NCBI GenBank assembly: GCA_045598965.1
Contig: JAZRVH010000004.1
Span: 1-64,000, forward strand
DNA length: 64,000 nt
Direction of reading: 5' to 3'
DNA from: RGIG426 sp045598965
Lineage (GTDB): Bacteria > Bacillota > Clostridia > Oscillospirales > Acutalibacteraceae
Within the stretch, counting starts at the first letter, position 1. Every line of letters starts with the position of its first letter. The notes beneath the pieces are model-generated. The model saw nothing but the letters and a program-made list of their open reading frames with translations, was not told the origin of the DNA and searched no databases. The position numbers and the translations under genes are program-made. Below are positions 12,201-18,007 of this stretch, piece by piece.

Positions 12201-14861
12201 AGCATGGCGTTCCGGGCCAAACACGGCGGTCACGTTAGCACCGCCTTTGGGCATCGTAAAGGTGGTATCCTCCGACGACGCATCGGCAAAGGTCAGTTCA
12301 TTGCCCTCGCTGTCGGTACCTTGCCAGTAGTAGAATTGCACATCCGTGCCCACAGCGGAAGCGGCAAGGGCCACCACATTAACGGTGTGACCGGCGGCAG
12401 CTTGTGCCCCGGATTTCACCGTACCGTTTGTGATAGTCACCTCGTAGGTTTGCTCTTTGTAGGTAGCCTCAATCGTAGTATTCTCTGCCAACGCCGTAAA
12501 GGTCACGCTGGTGTTAGTCTCATCGGTGATATGAAGGGTGCCCCCCGTGACGACCCACTTGTCAAAGAGGAAGCCTTCCGCCGGATCATTCGCCGTCAGC
12601 GTAATTTCGTCATCCACGTGCATAACGTAGGTGTTGAAACCAACGGTAGAAGTTGCCGTTTTGTTTGCCTCACCGTTTTTCACCGTCAAGGTGTAATCGG
12701 TATAGCTATACTCGGCGGTAAACACAACGTTGCCCGCCGGCATTGTAAACTCAGCATTCACAGCGGTCGGGTCATCAAGCGTGACATTGCCGCTGTTGCA
12801 GTTCCATCTAACAAAGTTTTTACCGGTCTTCGGCTGTGCCGTCAACTTCACGGTATCACCGTAGTTGGTCTCCGCTTTGTTGGTCAGACCGCCGTTGACG
12901 GTTACGGAGTATTTCTCGACCGAATAAATCGCCTTAAATTCCACGTCCTTCGCTGGCATAGTGAAGGTGGCAATCGGGGAGTTCACATCCGAAAGGACAA
13001 CGCCCTCGGTCCGGACTTCCCACTCTTTGAAGGCTTTACCCGGTTCGGGTTCGTTCGCCGTAATGGTAACAAACGTATTTTCGTTGGCACGGCCGTTCGA
13101 ACGGTCAGAGCTACCGCCTACGACCGCAACCACATAGCCGTCTATGCGGGTGACAACTTCAATCGTCACGTCGCCTTCCGGCATCACAAAGGTGGTGTTC
13201 GGATTGGTGGCATCCGCAATGGTCACACCGGTGCCCACCGACACGTTCCAGTGGTCAAACACATACGGGGAAGCAATCTCGTCAGCAGTAATGCTCACGG
13301 TCGTGCCCGCCGTTGCCGCCGCTTTATTGGCAAAACCGCCTTTAATCTCGATGTTGAACGCATTTTCACTGAAGTTGGCAGTGACAGTCACGTTTTTCGC
13401 CGGCATCACAAACTTGCCGTTGGCGGAAACGGTCACCTCCTCAGAAGTCCATTCGATAAAGGTGAAACCGGGTTTGTTCGCCGGCGTCAATGTGATTTCA
13501 TCGCCGATATGAGCAACCGTTTTGTTGGCTTCACCGTCTACCACGGTAACCGTGTAGTCGTTGGCGGTGAAAGTAGCCGTCACGGTCACGCTGTCGCCCG
13601 GCATCACAAAGGTGGTGTTTTCGTTATCCTTATCGGCAAATTCCACACCGGTGCCCTGCCACTCTTTGAAGGAATATCCCTCCGGAATGGTAGCGGCAAT
13701 GGTAATGGTATCACCCACATGAACGGTTCCGGTCGGGGTGGCAGTACCGCCATCCACCGTCACGGTCAAGTCTTTCTTCGCAAAGGTTGCGGTGATCGTC
13801 ACCGGAGCCTCCGGCATCACAAAGGTGGTGGTCATGCTCGACGCATTCTCAAAGTCAACGTCACCCACCCATTTATCAAACACATAGCCGGACGGAGCCG
13901 TGTTCGCCGCCAAGGCAACGGTAGAACCGATATTCGCCATCGTGGTCTCTTGACCGTTGGCGGTACCGTTCTCAACTGAAACTTGATAGCGACCCAGCTT
14001 GTAGGTGGCTTCCATCACCACGTTCGCTTCGCCCATCACAAAGGTGGTCTGTGCCTTCGTGACATCCGCCGGGGTCACGCCGCCTTCTTTGACAATCCAT
14101 TTGTCAAAGAGGTAACCGTCCGCCGGAGCATTCGCCGTCACGGTCACGGTTTCGCCCGCTTCCGCCTGTCCTTTATCCGCAGAGCCCAAGGTCACCGAAA
14201 CGGTATAGTACACCGGTTGCGGCTCAGTGGTCGGCTCAGTGGTCGGCTCGGTAGTCGGCTCAGTCGTCGGCTCGGTGGTCGGCTCAGTGGTCGGCTCAGT
14301 GGTCGGCTCGGTGGTCGGGATCGTCGTCCACTCGGTGGTCGGGATCGTCGTCGGCTGCGTCGTGGAAGCGGTCGTCACAATCGACGGCATCCAGCTCGGC
14401 TGCGTCGTGGAGGCGGTCGTCATAATCGACGGCATCCAGCTCGGCTGCGTTGTGGGAACAGTCGTCACAGTCGACGGCACCGGCGGATGACATTGGTGCG
14501 GTGCCAAGGTAGCCGGAAGCTCGGCGATGTATTTACGAAGCACCAACACGTCTTTCATATTGATAACATCGTCGCCGTTGGCGTCGGCACGCACTGTGCG
14601 TCCACCGAGGCTGAGCGTACGTGCATCCACACAATCGGTGTGGTCCGCAAACGCCTCCTCCATGGTTTTCAGCTCTGCGATATAGTACCGCAAAGCCAGT
14701 ACGTCTTTCATGTTGATTAGCGTATCGCCGTTAGTATCACCCGGAACCTGCATCTGCTGGGTGGTGGAAGAGGAAGGCTCCTCCGCCAACGCAAAGGCAG
14801 GACACGAGGTCAACAACAAAGCGAGAGCTAACACGAAACTGAGTATACGCTTGTGGGTCAT
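291..14861 (-). CDS. Giant secreted dockerin/InlB-like-repeat metallophosphoesterase
   Basis: A single open frame of 4,856 residues. Residues 1-26 form a signal peptide (ending ALA, with an LTSC that could also be read as a lipobox). Residues 41-116 are a two-repeat dockerin (both with INMKDVL). Residues 117-216 are a Thr/Pro linker with tandem TTEP. About 55 repeats of roughly 72 residues follow (218 to about 4204), each of the form YxVTVxxGxA...GDxVTLTA...GYxFDxW...TTFTMPAxxVTVxATY, which matches the divergent InlB B-repeat family. After a Ser/Thr linker and a beta-rich domain comes a purple-acid-phosphatase-type fibronectin domain (about 4376-4530) and a calcineurin-like phosphoesterase (about 4535-4856) with metal motifs DSQ, GGDFSD, GNHD, FHRP and AHVH. 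Inferred role: a surface- or cellulosome-attached phosphoesterase on a very long stalk. The substrate is unknown. The ATG has GTGAGGAG 7 bases upstream and a consensus promoter. Confidence 0.93.
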   Translation of the reverse strand: MTHKRILSFVLALALLLTSCPAFALAEEPSSSTTQQMQVPGDTNGDTLINMKDVLALRYYIAELKTMEEAFADHTDCVDARTLSLGGRTVRADANGDDVINMKDVLVLRKYIAELPATLAPHQCHPPVPSTVTTVPTTQPSWMPSIMTTASTTQPSWMPSIVTTASTTQPTTIPTTEWTTIPTTEPTTEPTTEPTTEPTTEPTTEPTTEPTTEPQPVYYTVSVTLGSADKGQAEAGETVTVTANAPADGYLFDKWIVKEGGVTPADVTKAQTTFVMGEANVVMEATYKLGRYQVSVENGTANGQETTMANIGSTVALAANTAPSGYVFDKWVGDVDFENASSMTTTFVMPEAPVTITATFAKKDLTVTVDGGTATPTGTVHVGDTITIAATIPEGYSFKEWQGTGVEFADKDNENTTFVMPGDSVTVTATFTANDYTVTVVDGEANKTVAHIGDEITLTPANKPGFTFIEWTSEEVTVSANGKFVMPAKNVTVTANFSENAFNIEIKGGFANKAAATAGTTVSITADEIASPYVFDHWNVSVGTGVTIADATNPNTTFVMPEGDVTIEVVTRIDGYVVAVVGGSSDRSNGRANENTFVTITANEPEPGKAFKEWEVRTEGVVLSDVNSPIATFTMPAKDVEFKAIYSVEKYSVTVNGGLTNKAETNYGDTVKLTAQPKTGKNFVRWNCNSGNVTLDDPTAVNAEFTMPAGNVVFTAEYSYTDYTLTVKNGEANKTATSTVGFNTYVMHVDDEITLTANDPAEGFLFDKWVVTGGTLHITDETNTSVTFTALAENTTIEATYKEQTYEVTITNGTVKSGAQAAAGHTVNVVALAASAVGTDVQFYYWQGTDSEGNELTFADASSEDTTFTMPKGGANVTAVFGPERHAIGVNYALTSVSCEGIDVPMYNKGGEMLAPAGTKVTITADKIPAGTHFTGWFVKNGAIADLDTTKSPATFTMPASDVAIDTYYENTKFNVSVTGGHAQKTEDAIYNEELWVKADVPEGKTFMGWTGNVTFADATSMETTFTMGTEDAVIIANYDAILYPVTVTGGKSDAATYEAGATVTITANEPEEGYMFIGWTTSDGVTFLNKDAEVTTFEMPTKAVSVTANFDLIPPETYSISVDGGSALPTAASEGTTVTITAGTAQPGYEFDKWTTTTDGVTFADETKAETTFVMPEGEVSIVATYKRSDLPLTITGGSATVGGVEANTAKINDLVTITAGTAPDGYEFEKWEVTEGGVSLADPTSITTTFTMGSAPVKAEAKFKEKKYTVTVVNGSLKGSGGMTSDEFAAGTEIGLQANDPAAEKVFEKWVVTDNVVEISDATSAGHATFIMPAANVTVTAVYKDKTYSVGVDGCSSTAVDGRAAKGEEITVTADDCSAIGQKFNAWEVKGVTGVDTSTSTITFTMPGNDVSFKAYYEPINYNVVVDGGETNKTIAKYDETVQVTAPDKEGYTFSGWTGNVTFDDETANVTNFKMPAGDVSVKANYTAIDYTLTLTKCSAEPDKTYYHIGDEVTLTYNTPETGKVFDKWLVTPNTVTITNNKFTMPASDVTVEASYKNAAFTVAVNNGTATPSGGSYGDTISITASEPDTGYEFDEWTTEDGVTFADATSAETTFELPAKNVTVTATYKKTNYTVSVLNGTATPSTAQMGGTVQLKANDAADGMEFDKWVVRTTGVTITFGDETVTQTSFKMPAANVEIEATYKYILFTVEVQNGTAKVNGTETSSAKTTDIVTITADEPQDGWQFAGWTSEDGVTFTDATAATTTFKMIAKNVIVSATYEKIDYTIEVTGGTADKTTANVGDDIALTVGTVPDGRTFDGWKVNGDPITGNTFKMPAGNVTVEPVYGYKDLTVDAENATVSPTGNVKVDDTITVTAVVPEGYTFKEWQGDGVTFADKTKETTTFTMPGTSVEIKAVLEAIDYNVKVNSGTASVGGSDVTVANVGDTVTIKAADPETGKAFDKWIVVTEGVTLASISEATTTFTMPAKDVEFTATYKSVDFTITVIGDDNGDGRANTTGASYNDVITLTAEPHEGYELDAWSSPDVTINDGKFTMPAKNVTVYATYKKATYSVTVTDAVASVNNGTAGTNVSAQMGDTVKLTADEAEEGYEFVNFTLNGEKIEGDTFIMPAGAAEVKAIYKLTDYTVSVTGGTADKTTANKGDTITLTVGTAPEGKKFQKWQVNGADISGDTFTMPAGNVTVQAVFVADDYTLTVNNGKAKVGGNDAPTAQMDDIVTITANAPETGFVFDKWTTDSDVIFADATSAETTFTMPAKAVTVVANYKKDTYAISVTDGTATPATAQMGDRVSLSAGTAQPGFEFDKWTTTTPGVSFANASSAETSFTMPAGNVSVVATYKPINYIVTVNGGTATKTAANINDSITLTPNTAPTGKVFTGWIVNKGGVTVTDNVFTMPAADVEVTAKYDWVDVTVTVTDGTASDGTSSGASITTHYGTTVTLTYAAASTGEAFERWNVTAGGVTVTDNAFTMGLENVTVEAIYKKVDYTVTVNNGSANPASANYNDTITITASAAQAGYVFEKWTTSDGVTFADATLEETTFTMPAKNVTVEATYKKANLTVTIENGEEESKTAQLGDTVTIKAKAAEDGYVFDKWTSSDVTFANATSAETTFTMPAKAVKVTATYKPINYTVTVNDGSASKTTAIIGEVITLTPAEKAGHNFTGWSSTDVTVSDDGTFTMPAKNVMVTAIFEAIDYDVTVIDGTASKTKANIGDEITLTPANKEGYSFNGWISSDVTVSGNKFMMPAKSVTVKADYVAIGFTVTVTEGTASPEKAYIGDEITLTPAEKEGYTFSGWTSDDVTVSENGKFIMPAKNVTVKANFTANGYTVTVNGGTASKTVATIGDTITLTPETREGYLFSGWSSEDVTVTGNSFTMPAKSVTITGNYTAIDYDVTVTGGTASKMKANVGDVITLTADTKEGYNFTGWTSSDVTVSDDGTFTMPAKKVTVVANFEAIDYTVTVTDGTASKTKANVGDVITLTADTKEGYTFNGWTSDDVTISDDGTFTMPAKSVTITGNFTAIDYDVTVTDGTASKTKANIGDVITLTPANKEGYSFNGWTMTPNSVSVNDGKFTMPASDVTAKANYDAIGYTLTLKDATASPAKANYNVGDVITLTAATKAGYTFDGWVSDDVTVSADGKFTMPAKDVSVEVKYTANNYTVSVVKGTASVNGGTAGASVTAHVGDTVTLTPSTITGQTFVNWICADVDIVNNSFTMPAKSVTITANFSIDTYTVTVNGGTAKVGTGSAAAFISAAFGDGISLTPETREGYQFNGWTSEDVTVSGNTFVMPAKSVILTANFEAIDYTLTVTDGTLLVNGEAATSPATVHVGDVITLTNTSKEGYQFNGWTSDDVTVSVDGKFTMPAKSVSVKADYTAIDYSITVTGGTASKTVANIGDVITLTATVPEGKVFEKWNVISGGVTITGNTFTMGSAAVKIEAQFTDADYTVTVTNGSASPAGGSMGSTISVSANTPETGYVFDRWVVNAGNVTLDDIYAMETTFTMPAEDVELTASYKLADYTVTVTNGTASPSTANMGQTIQLTANAPEDGYAFDKWIVKTEGVTLEDETAENTTFTMPAKNVEVEATYKVATYTVTVNKGQSDLIEAAPGTTIHLTADIPETGKMFDKWVVNAGGASIADINSEIATFTMPSANVEVTATYKDAEYAVNVYYGTATATVAKVGSSVTVTADTPEEGLVFDGWIVDGITLSAEQLASTTVTFTMPANNVSFIAAYAEDLVYTVTVTDGKVNGKSSDSVDAGTSVTVVANTPADGMVFDGWTATGVTLSALQLASSTVTFTMPAANVTLKANYKQNTHTITVHNGQADVDEALEGVTVHLTANLPVSGKVFDHWQIDSDNVTVSDVYSEIASFTMPNANVEVTAIYVNATYTVSVDGGKVNGKLSEKYAAGASVTVVADAAETGLVFDFWNASGVTLANDKTSTVTFTMPANNVSLVASFCEAPSTKFNVTVNSGTANKATAAAGETVTITAAAASSGMTFDKWMVVSGNVTLANLYAAETTFVMGTANVEVTASYKPIVAEKTITVLNGQADMTTADVGDTVSLTANVPQAGFEFDKWIVKAGGVTIDDIYSELASFVMGDEDVVVEATYKALTYTVYVTDGKANGAANLIAAAGTTVNAVANTPETGYVFDYWYVEGVTVTDNTVSTISFTMPSNNVTLIAMFVEEGGGETSQSETSQSSQPESSTTESSTPVTDGYTLAFSIVEDVPDKYSHVTRTYSKAVEKNQKATLTITLPSVYKANTEEDDKILSWLNLTANGSPLTMSIDSKSANQSGQNFDVILSYEFTMTSDVTVTGTIQHPNFKAFIAAINGEVCGQGGSGETSQGGETSQGGESSVPQGTHLTPDFLLDPDADTVIDRITLTFNDKDTTKYGITFHSYETLTDPVVQYVQGADKSPTDFASAPSVIANTETFSDFMAYNYNPTDFSFTAKYEERNNGAGTMPKTNDYTHKAVLPAMSTTAGEGLNYGTTYSYRVGGENADGEQVWSPVYSFTTRPQDPGSNFSFIWMSDSQYTPYTVGIQNRMRNVLQSALGVCPNPAMLLHGGDFSDAGNYLWTYAAEVTGNADFFTKYPLMAASGNHDTMGTSEIYRLINVNLGRTKMENYSAQSTNTGMYYSYDYGDAHFVALNISEPATIDSTQLAWVEKDLAAAQVAGAKWKFVYFHRPMYTCVGDKEPDPMDDDLCTALEPVFNRYGVDVVVQAHVHMYSRTKPITEFGTLATGWTTQTQNGYEYTVNPGAPIYTETATAASNVEKIYRGATAADTQPSYLAKYADGKANSFAIYRLSDTDGVDKLTVDACYVDDNGNNLQYYDKFGIIKNAS
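2253..14210 (-). repeat. About 55 tandem InlB-B-like coding repeats
   Basis: By hand-splitting the protein at each YxVTV/xATY boundary I count 55 units of 64-87 residues (mean about 72). Most units end in a TFTMPA-type strand and hold one GYxFDxW-type core. Units 34-45 (about 4480-6960) are the most alike, repeating phrases such as GTASKTKANIGDVITLTP at both protein and DNA level, which suggests recent local duplication. Units near the N-terminus (8-10) are longer and more diverged. Confidence 0.88.
14219..14318 (-). repeat. Tandem TTEP linker repeat
   Basis: Short direct repeats of 12 bases (GTCGGCTCAGTG and variants on the plus strand) encode eight or nine TTEP units. This is a flexible, probably glycosylated spacer between dockerin and repeat stalk. 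Confidence 0.9.
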
Positions 14862-14917
14862 GTGTATCTCTCCTCACTTTTTTATGGCGTAAAATAGCCA
14901 CATTACATACGTGCTAT

Positions 14918-14946
14918 ATTATAATATATATAAGTGCATTTGTCAA
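14918..14946 (-). promoter_or_regulatory. Sigma-A promoter of the giant gene
   Basis: On the minus strand TTGACA (14941-14946) and TATAAT (14918-14923) are separated by exactly 17 bp: a perfect consensus. The leader of about 50 nt ends in GTGAGGAG before the ATG at 14861. The -35 box directly abuts the T-tract of the upstream terminator hairpin at 14951-14971. Confidence 0.85.
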
Positions 14947-14950
14947 CAAA

Positions 14951-14971
14951 AAAAGTGCCCAAAAAGGCACT
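14951..14971 (-). terminator. Second (tandem) terminator hairpin
   Basis: A short stem (AGTGCC/GGCACT) flanked by T-runs on both strands lies downstream of the stronger hairpin at 15011-15042. It probably backs up termination of the long housekeeping run and shields the giant-gene promoter. Confidence 0.6.
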
Positions 14972-15010
14972 ATTTTTTGTGCAGATTCAACTAAAAACTA
15001 TCAAAAAAAT

Positions 15011-15042
15011 GCACGGCACAACTCTTTCGAATTGTGCCGTGC
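15011..15042 (-). terminator. Terminator after the PH-domain gene
   Basis: An 11-bp perfect stem (GCACGGCACAA and its complement) is followed on the minus strand by ATTTTTTTGA. It lies 21 bases past the stop of the 15064-15699 gene and probably ends the long operon that starts at 31.4 kb. Confidence 0.82.
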
Positions 15043-15063
15043 CGTTTCGTATGTTACTAAACA

Positions 15064-15699
15064 TTATCTATCGAAATTTGAAGGATATTGCGTGGTGTAG
15101 CCGGGGTTTTCCGTCGGACGGAATGCATTGGGATACTCTATATCGGCTTGGATATCCATCACTGTTTTTTGAATGCGGGGATACAAAGTCACAGCCTCCT
15201 CCACATCCAAAATCGCCAAAGAATCCCCGTCTCGTGTAGCAAAATGGATATCCCCCACTTTAAGAAGTCGGTCAAGAATTCCCACTTTCAAGTTCACTTT
15301 TTGGATATCCTTGTACGACAGCGTTTGATAATCCATTCCGATAAAACCGGATTGGATAAAAATCCGGTGATCGGTAATCAAATACTCGGTATTGTCCCAC
15401 TTTTTCTTTGCGGTAAGGATGTTGGCGAGCCAAATCCAAACCGGCATCAAGTGAATCGCAAAAAACGGGATAATGAACCACAGCATCTCCTTGGGCATTT
15501 CGTCCGTAGCAAACATCATCACGATAAACGTCCCGTCAAACAGCAACCAAATCAGTGCCGGAAGAAACATCACCGCCGCCTTGTTCATGATAAAAGCGGA
15601 TTTTTTCGGTTTTCCCCGCCACAGCACCGTTTCGTCCGGCGAGAGAAACCGCATCGGGTCTGTATACACCGCACGGGCAGACTGTTCGTATTTTGACAT
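15064..15699 (-). CDS. Membrane protein with bacterial PH domain (bPH2/DUF304 type)
   Basis: The 211-residue product has a soluble start (including the RGKPKKSAF patch often seen in this family), two hydrophobic segments (about 42-64 and 73-95) and a PH-like beta domain. That domain contains the hallmark stretch YLITDHRIFIQSG and DIQKVNLKVGILDRLLKVGDI. Such proteins are inner-membrane-anchored and of poorly known role. The ATG has AAGGAGG upstream. It is the last gene of the minus-strand run, 32 bases after trpS, and is followed by two terminators. The domain call is firm; no specific function can be given. Confidence 0.8.
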   Translation of the reverse strand: MSKYEQSARAVYTDPMRFLSPDETVLWRGKPKKSAFIMNKAAVMFLPALIWLLFDGTFIVMMFATDEMPKEMLWFIIPFFAIHLMPVWIWLANILTAKKKWDNTEYLITDHRIFIQSGFIGMDYQTLSYKDIQKVNLKVGILDRLLKVGDIHFATRDGDSLAILDVEEAVTLYPRIQKTVMDIQADIEYPNAFRPTENPGYTTQYPSNFDR

Positions 15700-15731
15700 A
15701 TCGCTATCCTCCTTTTATGCGGAGTTTTTGA

Positions 15732-16748
15732 TTACACCTGCACAAAGCCCATCTTTTTCTTCGCCTTTTTCAACGTCCGTTCCGCAACGTATTGGGCCTT
15801 TTCCGCCCCTTGTTTCATCAGACGTTCCAGTTCGCCCTTGTCGGCAATATAGGTCTTCAGGCGTTCTTGAATGGGTTTGAGTTCGGCGGCAACCGCCTCA
15901 CCCACCGCCATTTTGAATTCGCCATAGCCTTTGCCGGCAAACTCCGCCTCAATAGCGTCGAAATCTTTGCCGGTAACAGCGGAATAAATCTCCATCAAGT
16001 TACAAATACCGTCTTTCCCCTCTGCATAACGGACACATGCCTCGCTGTCGGTAACGGCACGTTTGAATTTACGCAAAATGGTTGCCTCATCATCCTGCAA
16101 CGAGATGAACGAATTGACGTTTTCGTCGGATTTGGACATTTTTTTCGTCGGCTCCTGCAACGAACGCACACGGGCACACGCTTTCATAATGTAGGGCTCG
16201 GGGATTTTGAACGCTTCGCCGTACAGCCCGTTAAAACGCTCACCCAAGGTACGAGTCAGCTCCACGTGTTGCTTTTGGTCCGCACCCACGGGGACGTAAT
16301 CCGCCTGATAGAGCAAAATATCCGCCGCCATCAACGTGGGATAAGCAAAAAGTCCCAAATTGATATTGTCCGCATGCTTTTGGGATTTATCCTTAAACTG
16401 CGTCATACGGGACAATTCGCCGAAAGCGGTACAGCTGGACAAAAGCCACATAAGCTCGCTGTGTGCCGGCACCTGAGACTGCACAAACACCACATTTTTT
16501 TCGGGGTCAATTCCCAACGCCAACAGCAACGCATACGTCTCATAAATCTGTTTACGAAACGCCGCCGGCTGCTGACGTACCGTGATAGCATGCAAATCCG
16601 CCACCGCAAACGCACATTCCATATCGTCCTGCAACGTCACCCAGTTACGCAACGCACCGAGATAGTTTCCGAGGGTCGGAATACCGGTTGGTTGAATACA
16701 GCTTAATGCACGGGGACGTTGTTCCGTCACAGGGGTTTGGTCACTCAT
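15732..16748 (-). CDS. trpS: Tryptophan--tRNA ligase
   Basis: Charges tRNA-Trp with tryptophan in the cytoplasm. The 338-residue length is normal for bacterial TrpRS. The class-I signature motifs are clear: an N-terminal QPTGIPTLGNYLGAL (the HIGH-equivalent is TLGN) and KKMSKSDEN near residue 200. Conserved LMAADILLYQADYVPVGADQKQHVE stretches form the active site. The start ATG has AAGGAGAG 8 bases upstream. It sits 32 bases after the aminotransferase gene. No T-box leader is visible between them, so regulation by tRNA-Trp at this gene is not supported and it is probably read with the operon. Confidence 0.97.
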   Translation of the reverse strand: MSDQTPVTEQRPRALSCIQPTGIPTLGNYLGALRNWVTLQDDMECAFAVADLHAITVRQQPAAFRKQIYETYALLLALGIDPEKNVVFVQSQVPAHSELMWLLSSCTAFGELSRMTQFKDKSQKHADNINLGLFAYPTLMAADILLYQADYVPVGADQKQHVELTRTLGERFNGLYGEAFKIPEPYIMKACARVRSLQEPTKKMSKSDENVNSFISLQDDEATILRKFKRAVTDSEACVRYAEGKDGICNLMEIYSAVTGKDFDAIEAEFAGKGYGEFKMAVGEAVAAELKPIQERLKTYIADKGELERLMKQGAEKAQYVAERTLKKAKKKMGFVQV

Positions 16749-16780
16749 AACATTACTCTCCTTAAAACACGAGGTTTCAA

Positions 16781-17977
16781 TTATTTCACAAACATTTCTC
16801 GGGCAAGCTCGCCCAAACGAGCCATACCCTCTATCATCTGTTCATCCGTCGGGGTGGAATAGTTAAGACGGATAGAGTCGCTGGTGGCGTTTTCGTCCGC
16901 CGTAAAAGCGTTACCCGGCACAACAGCAACCTTTTTCTCTTTCACCGCACGGGTACAAAACTCTTTCATATCCGCACCGGCAGGCAGTTTGCACCAAATA
17001 AACAAGCCGCCCTCCACCGGATAATATTGGATTCCCGTAGGCACAAGTTCCTTTTCAATCAGCGTCATCATCAGTTCCGCTTTGCCACGATACAGCTCAC
17101 GCAGATACGCCAAATGGGCATCAAAATCGCCGGCCATAAACTCGTCAGAAATCATTTGTGCCCAAATATTTGTGTGCACATCTTCGCCTTGCTTGGCAAC
17201 GGTCATTTTCGACACCACCGCCGCCGGGCCGATAGCGTAACCGACACGAAGTCCCGGCGACAGCACTTTAGAAAAACTGCCGGCATACATCACGATGCCT
17301 GCGGTATCCATTGTCTTGATAGCGGGCAAATCCTCCCCCGCAAATCGCAAATCGCCGTAGGGGTTATCCTCCAAAATCATAACACCGTATTCCTTGGCAA
17401 GAGCATACAGCTTCTCACGTTTTGCCATCGTCATCGTCACGCCGGTGGGATTTTGGAAATTCGGAATTGTATAGATAAACCGCACGTTGTCATAACTCTT
17501 AAGAGCCGCCTCCAACGCCGCCATATCCATGCCATCCGCTTCCATCGGAATGCCCACCAGCTTCGTGTTGAGCGAGCGGAACATATTCAGCGAGCCGATA
17601 AAGGACGGGTCTTCACACAGAATGACATCACCCGGATTGCACAGCGTTTTAGTCATAAGGCTCATCACCTGCTGAGCACCGGCGGTAATCAGCACCGCAT
17701 CCTCCTCGCCACCGATACCGTAAACGTATTTCATCCGCTCGGCAACATGGGTACGCAAGGGAGCATATCCCTCGGTGATGCTGTACTGCAAGGCATCAAT
17801 CGGACGATCACGCAAAATCTTGTCCGAGATGTCCGCCACCACGTCAACCGGAAACGCCTCCGGCGACGGGTTGCCGGCTGCAAAAGAAATAATGTCCGAA
17901 CCGGATGCGTATTTCAGAATTTCACGAATGGCAGACGGGCTTAAATCCCGCAAGCCGTCAGAAAAATGATACTCCAT
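16781..17977 (-). CDS. PLP-dependent class I/II aminotransferase
   Basis: A fold-type I aminotransferase of 398 residues, close to the 2-aminoadipate/aromatic (AraT/LysN, MocR-core) group. Visible landmarks are GNPSPEAFP, YSITEGYAPLR, ITAGAQQVMSL, the substrate/PLP motif PNFQNPTG, DNPYGDLRF, and the Schiff-base lysine in GSFSKVLSPGLRVGY near residue 235. The amino-acid substrate cannot be decided from sequence alone. The ATG has GAGAGGAT upstream. It lies 30 bases downstream of rluD and 32 bases before trpS. Confidence 0.9.
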   Translation of the reverse strand: MEYHFSDGLRDLSPSAIREILKYASGSDIISFAAGNPSPEAFPVDVVADISDKILRDRPIDALQYSITEGYAPLRTHVAERMKYVYGIGGEEDAVLITAGAQQVMSLMTKTLCNPGDVILCEDPSFIGSLNMFRSLNTKLVGIPMEADGMDMAALEAALKSYDNVRFIYTIPNFQNPTGVTMTMAKREKLYALAKEYGVMILEDNPYGDLRFAGEDLPAIKTMDTAGIVMYAGSFSKVLSPGLRVGYAIGPAAVVSKMTVAKQGEDVHTNIWAQMISDEFMAGDFDAHLAYLRELYRGKAELMMTLIEKELVPTGIQYYPVEGGLFIWCKLPAGADMKEFCTRAVKEKKVAVVPGNAFTADENATSDSIRLNYSTPTDEQMIEGMARLGELAREMFVK

Positions 17978-18007
17978 ACTGTTATCCTCTCTTTTCGTCT
18001 GTAAAGG

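Noticed and set aside
14219..14460. Short regular repeats resembling a CRISPR array
   Set aside because: The units are 12 bases of coding sequence in frame (TTEP, and TTQPSWMPSI), with no spacers and no cas genes.
204..14720. Very long open frames on the plus strand opposite the giant gene (for example 204-3446, 4824-11597 and 11910-13979, up to 2,257 codons)
   Set aside because: They mirror the repeat array: the composition is Arg/His/Gly-rich, periodic with the sense repeats, without ribosome sites, signal peptides or domains. Biased sense codons keep the antisense frame free of stops.
15700..15731. T-box or other tryptophan-sensing leader near trpS
   Set aside because: The gaps on both sides of trpS are about 32 bases, far too short for a T-box, and hold only ribosome sites.
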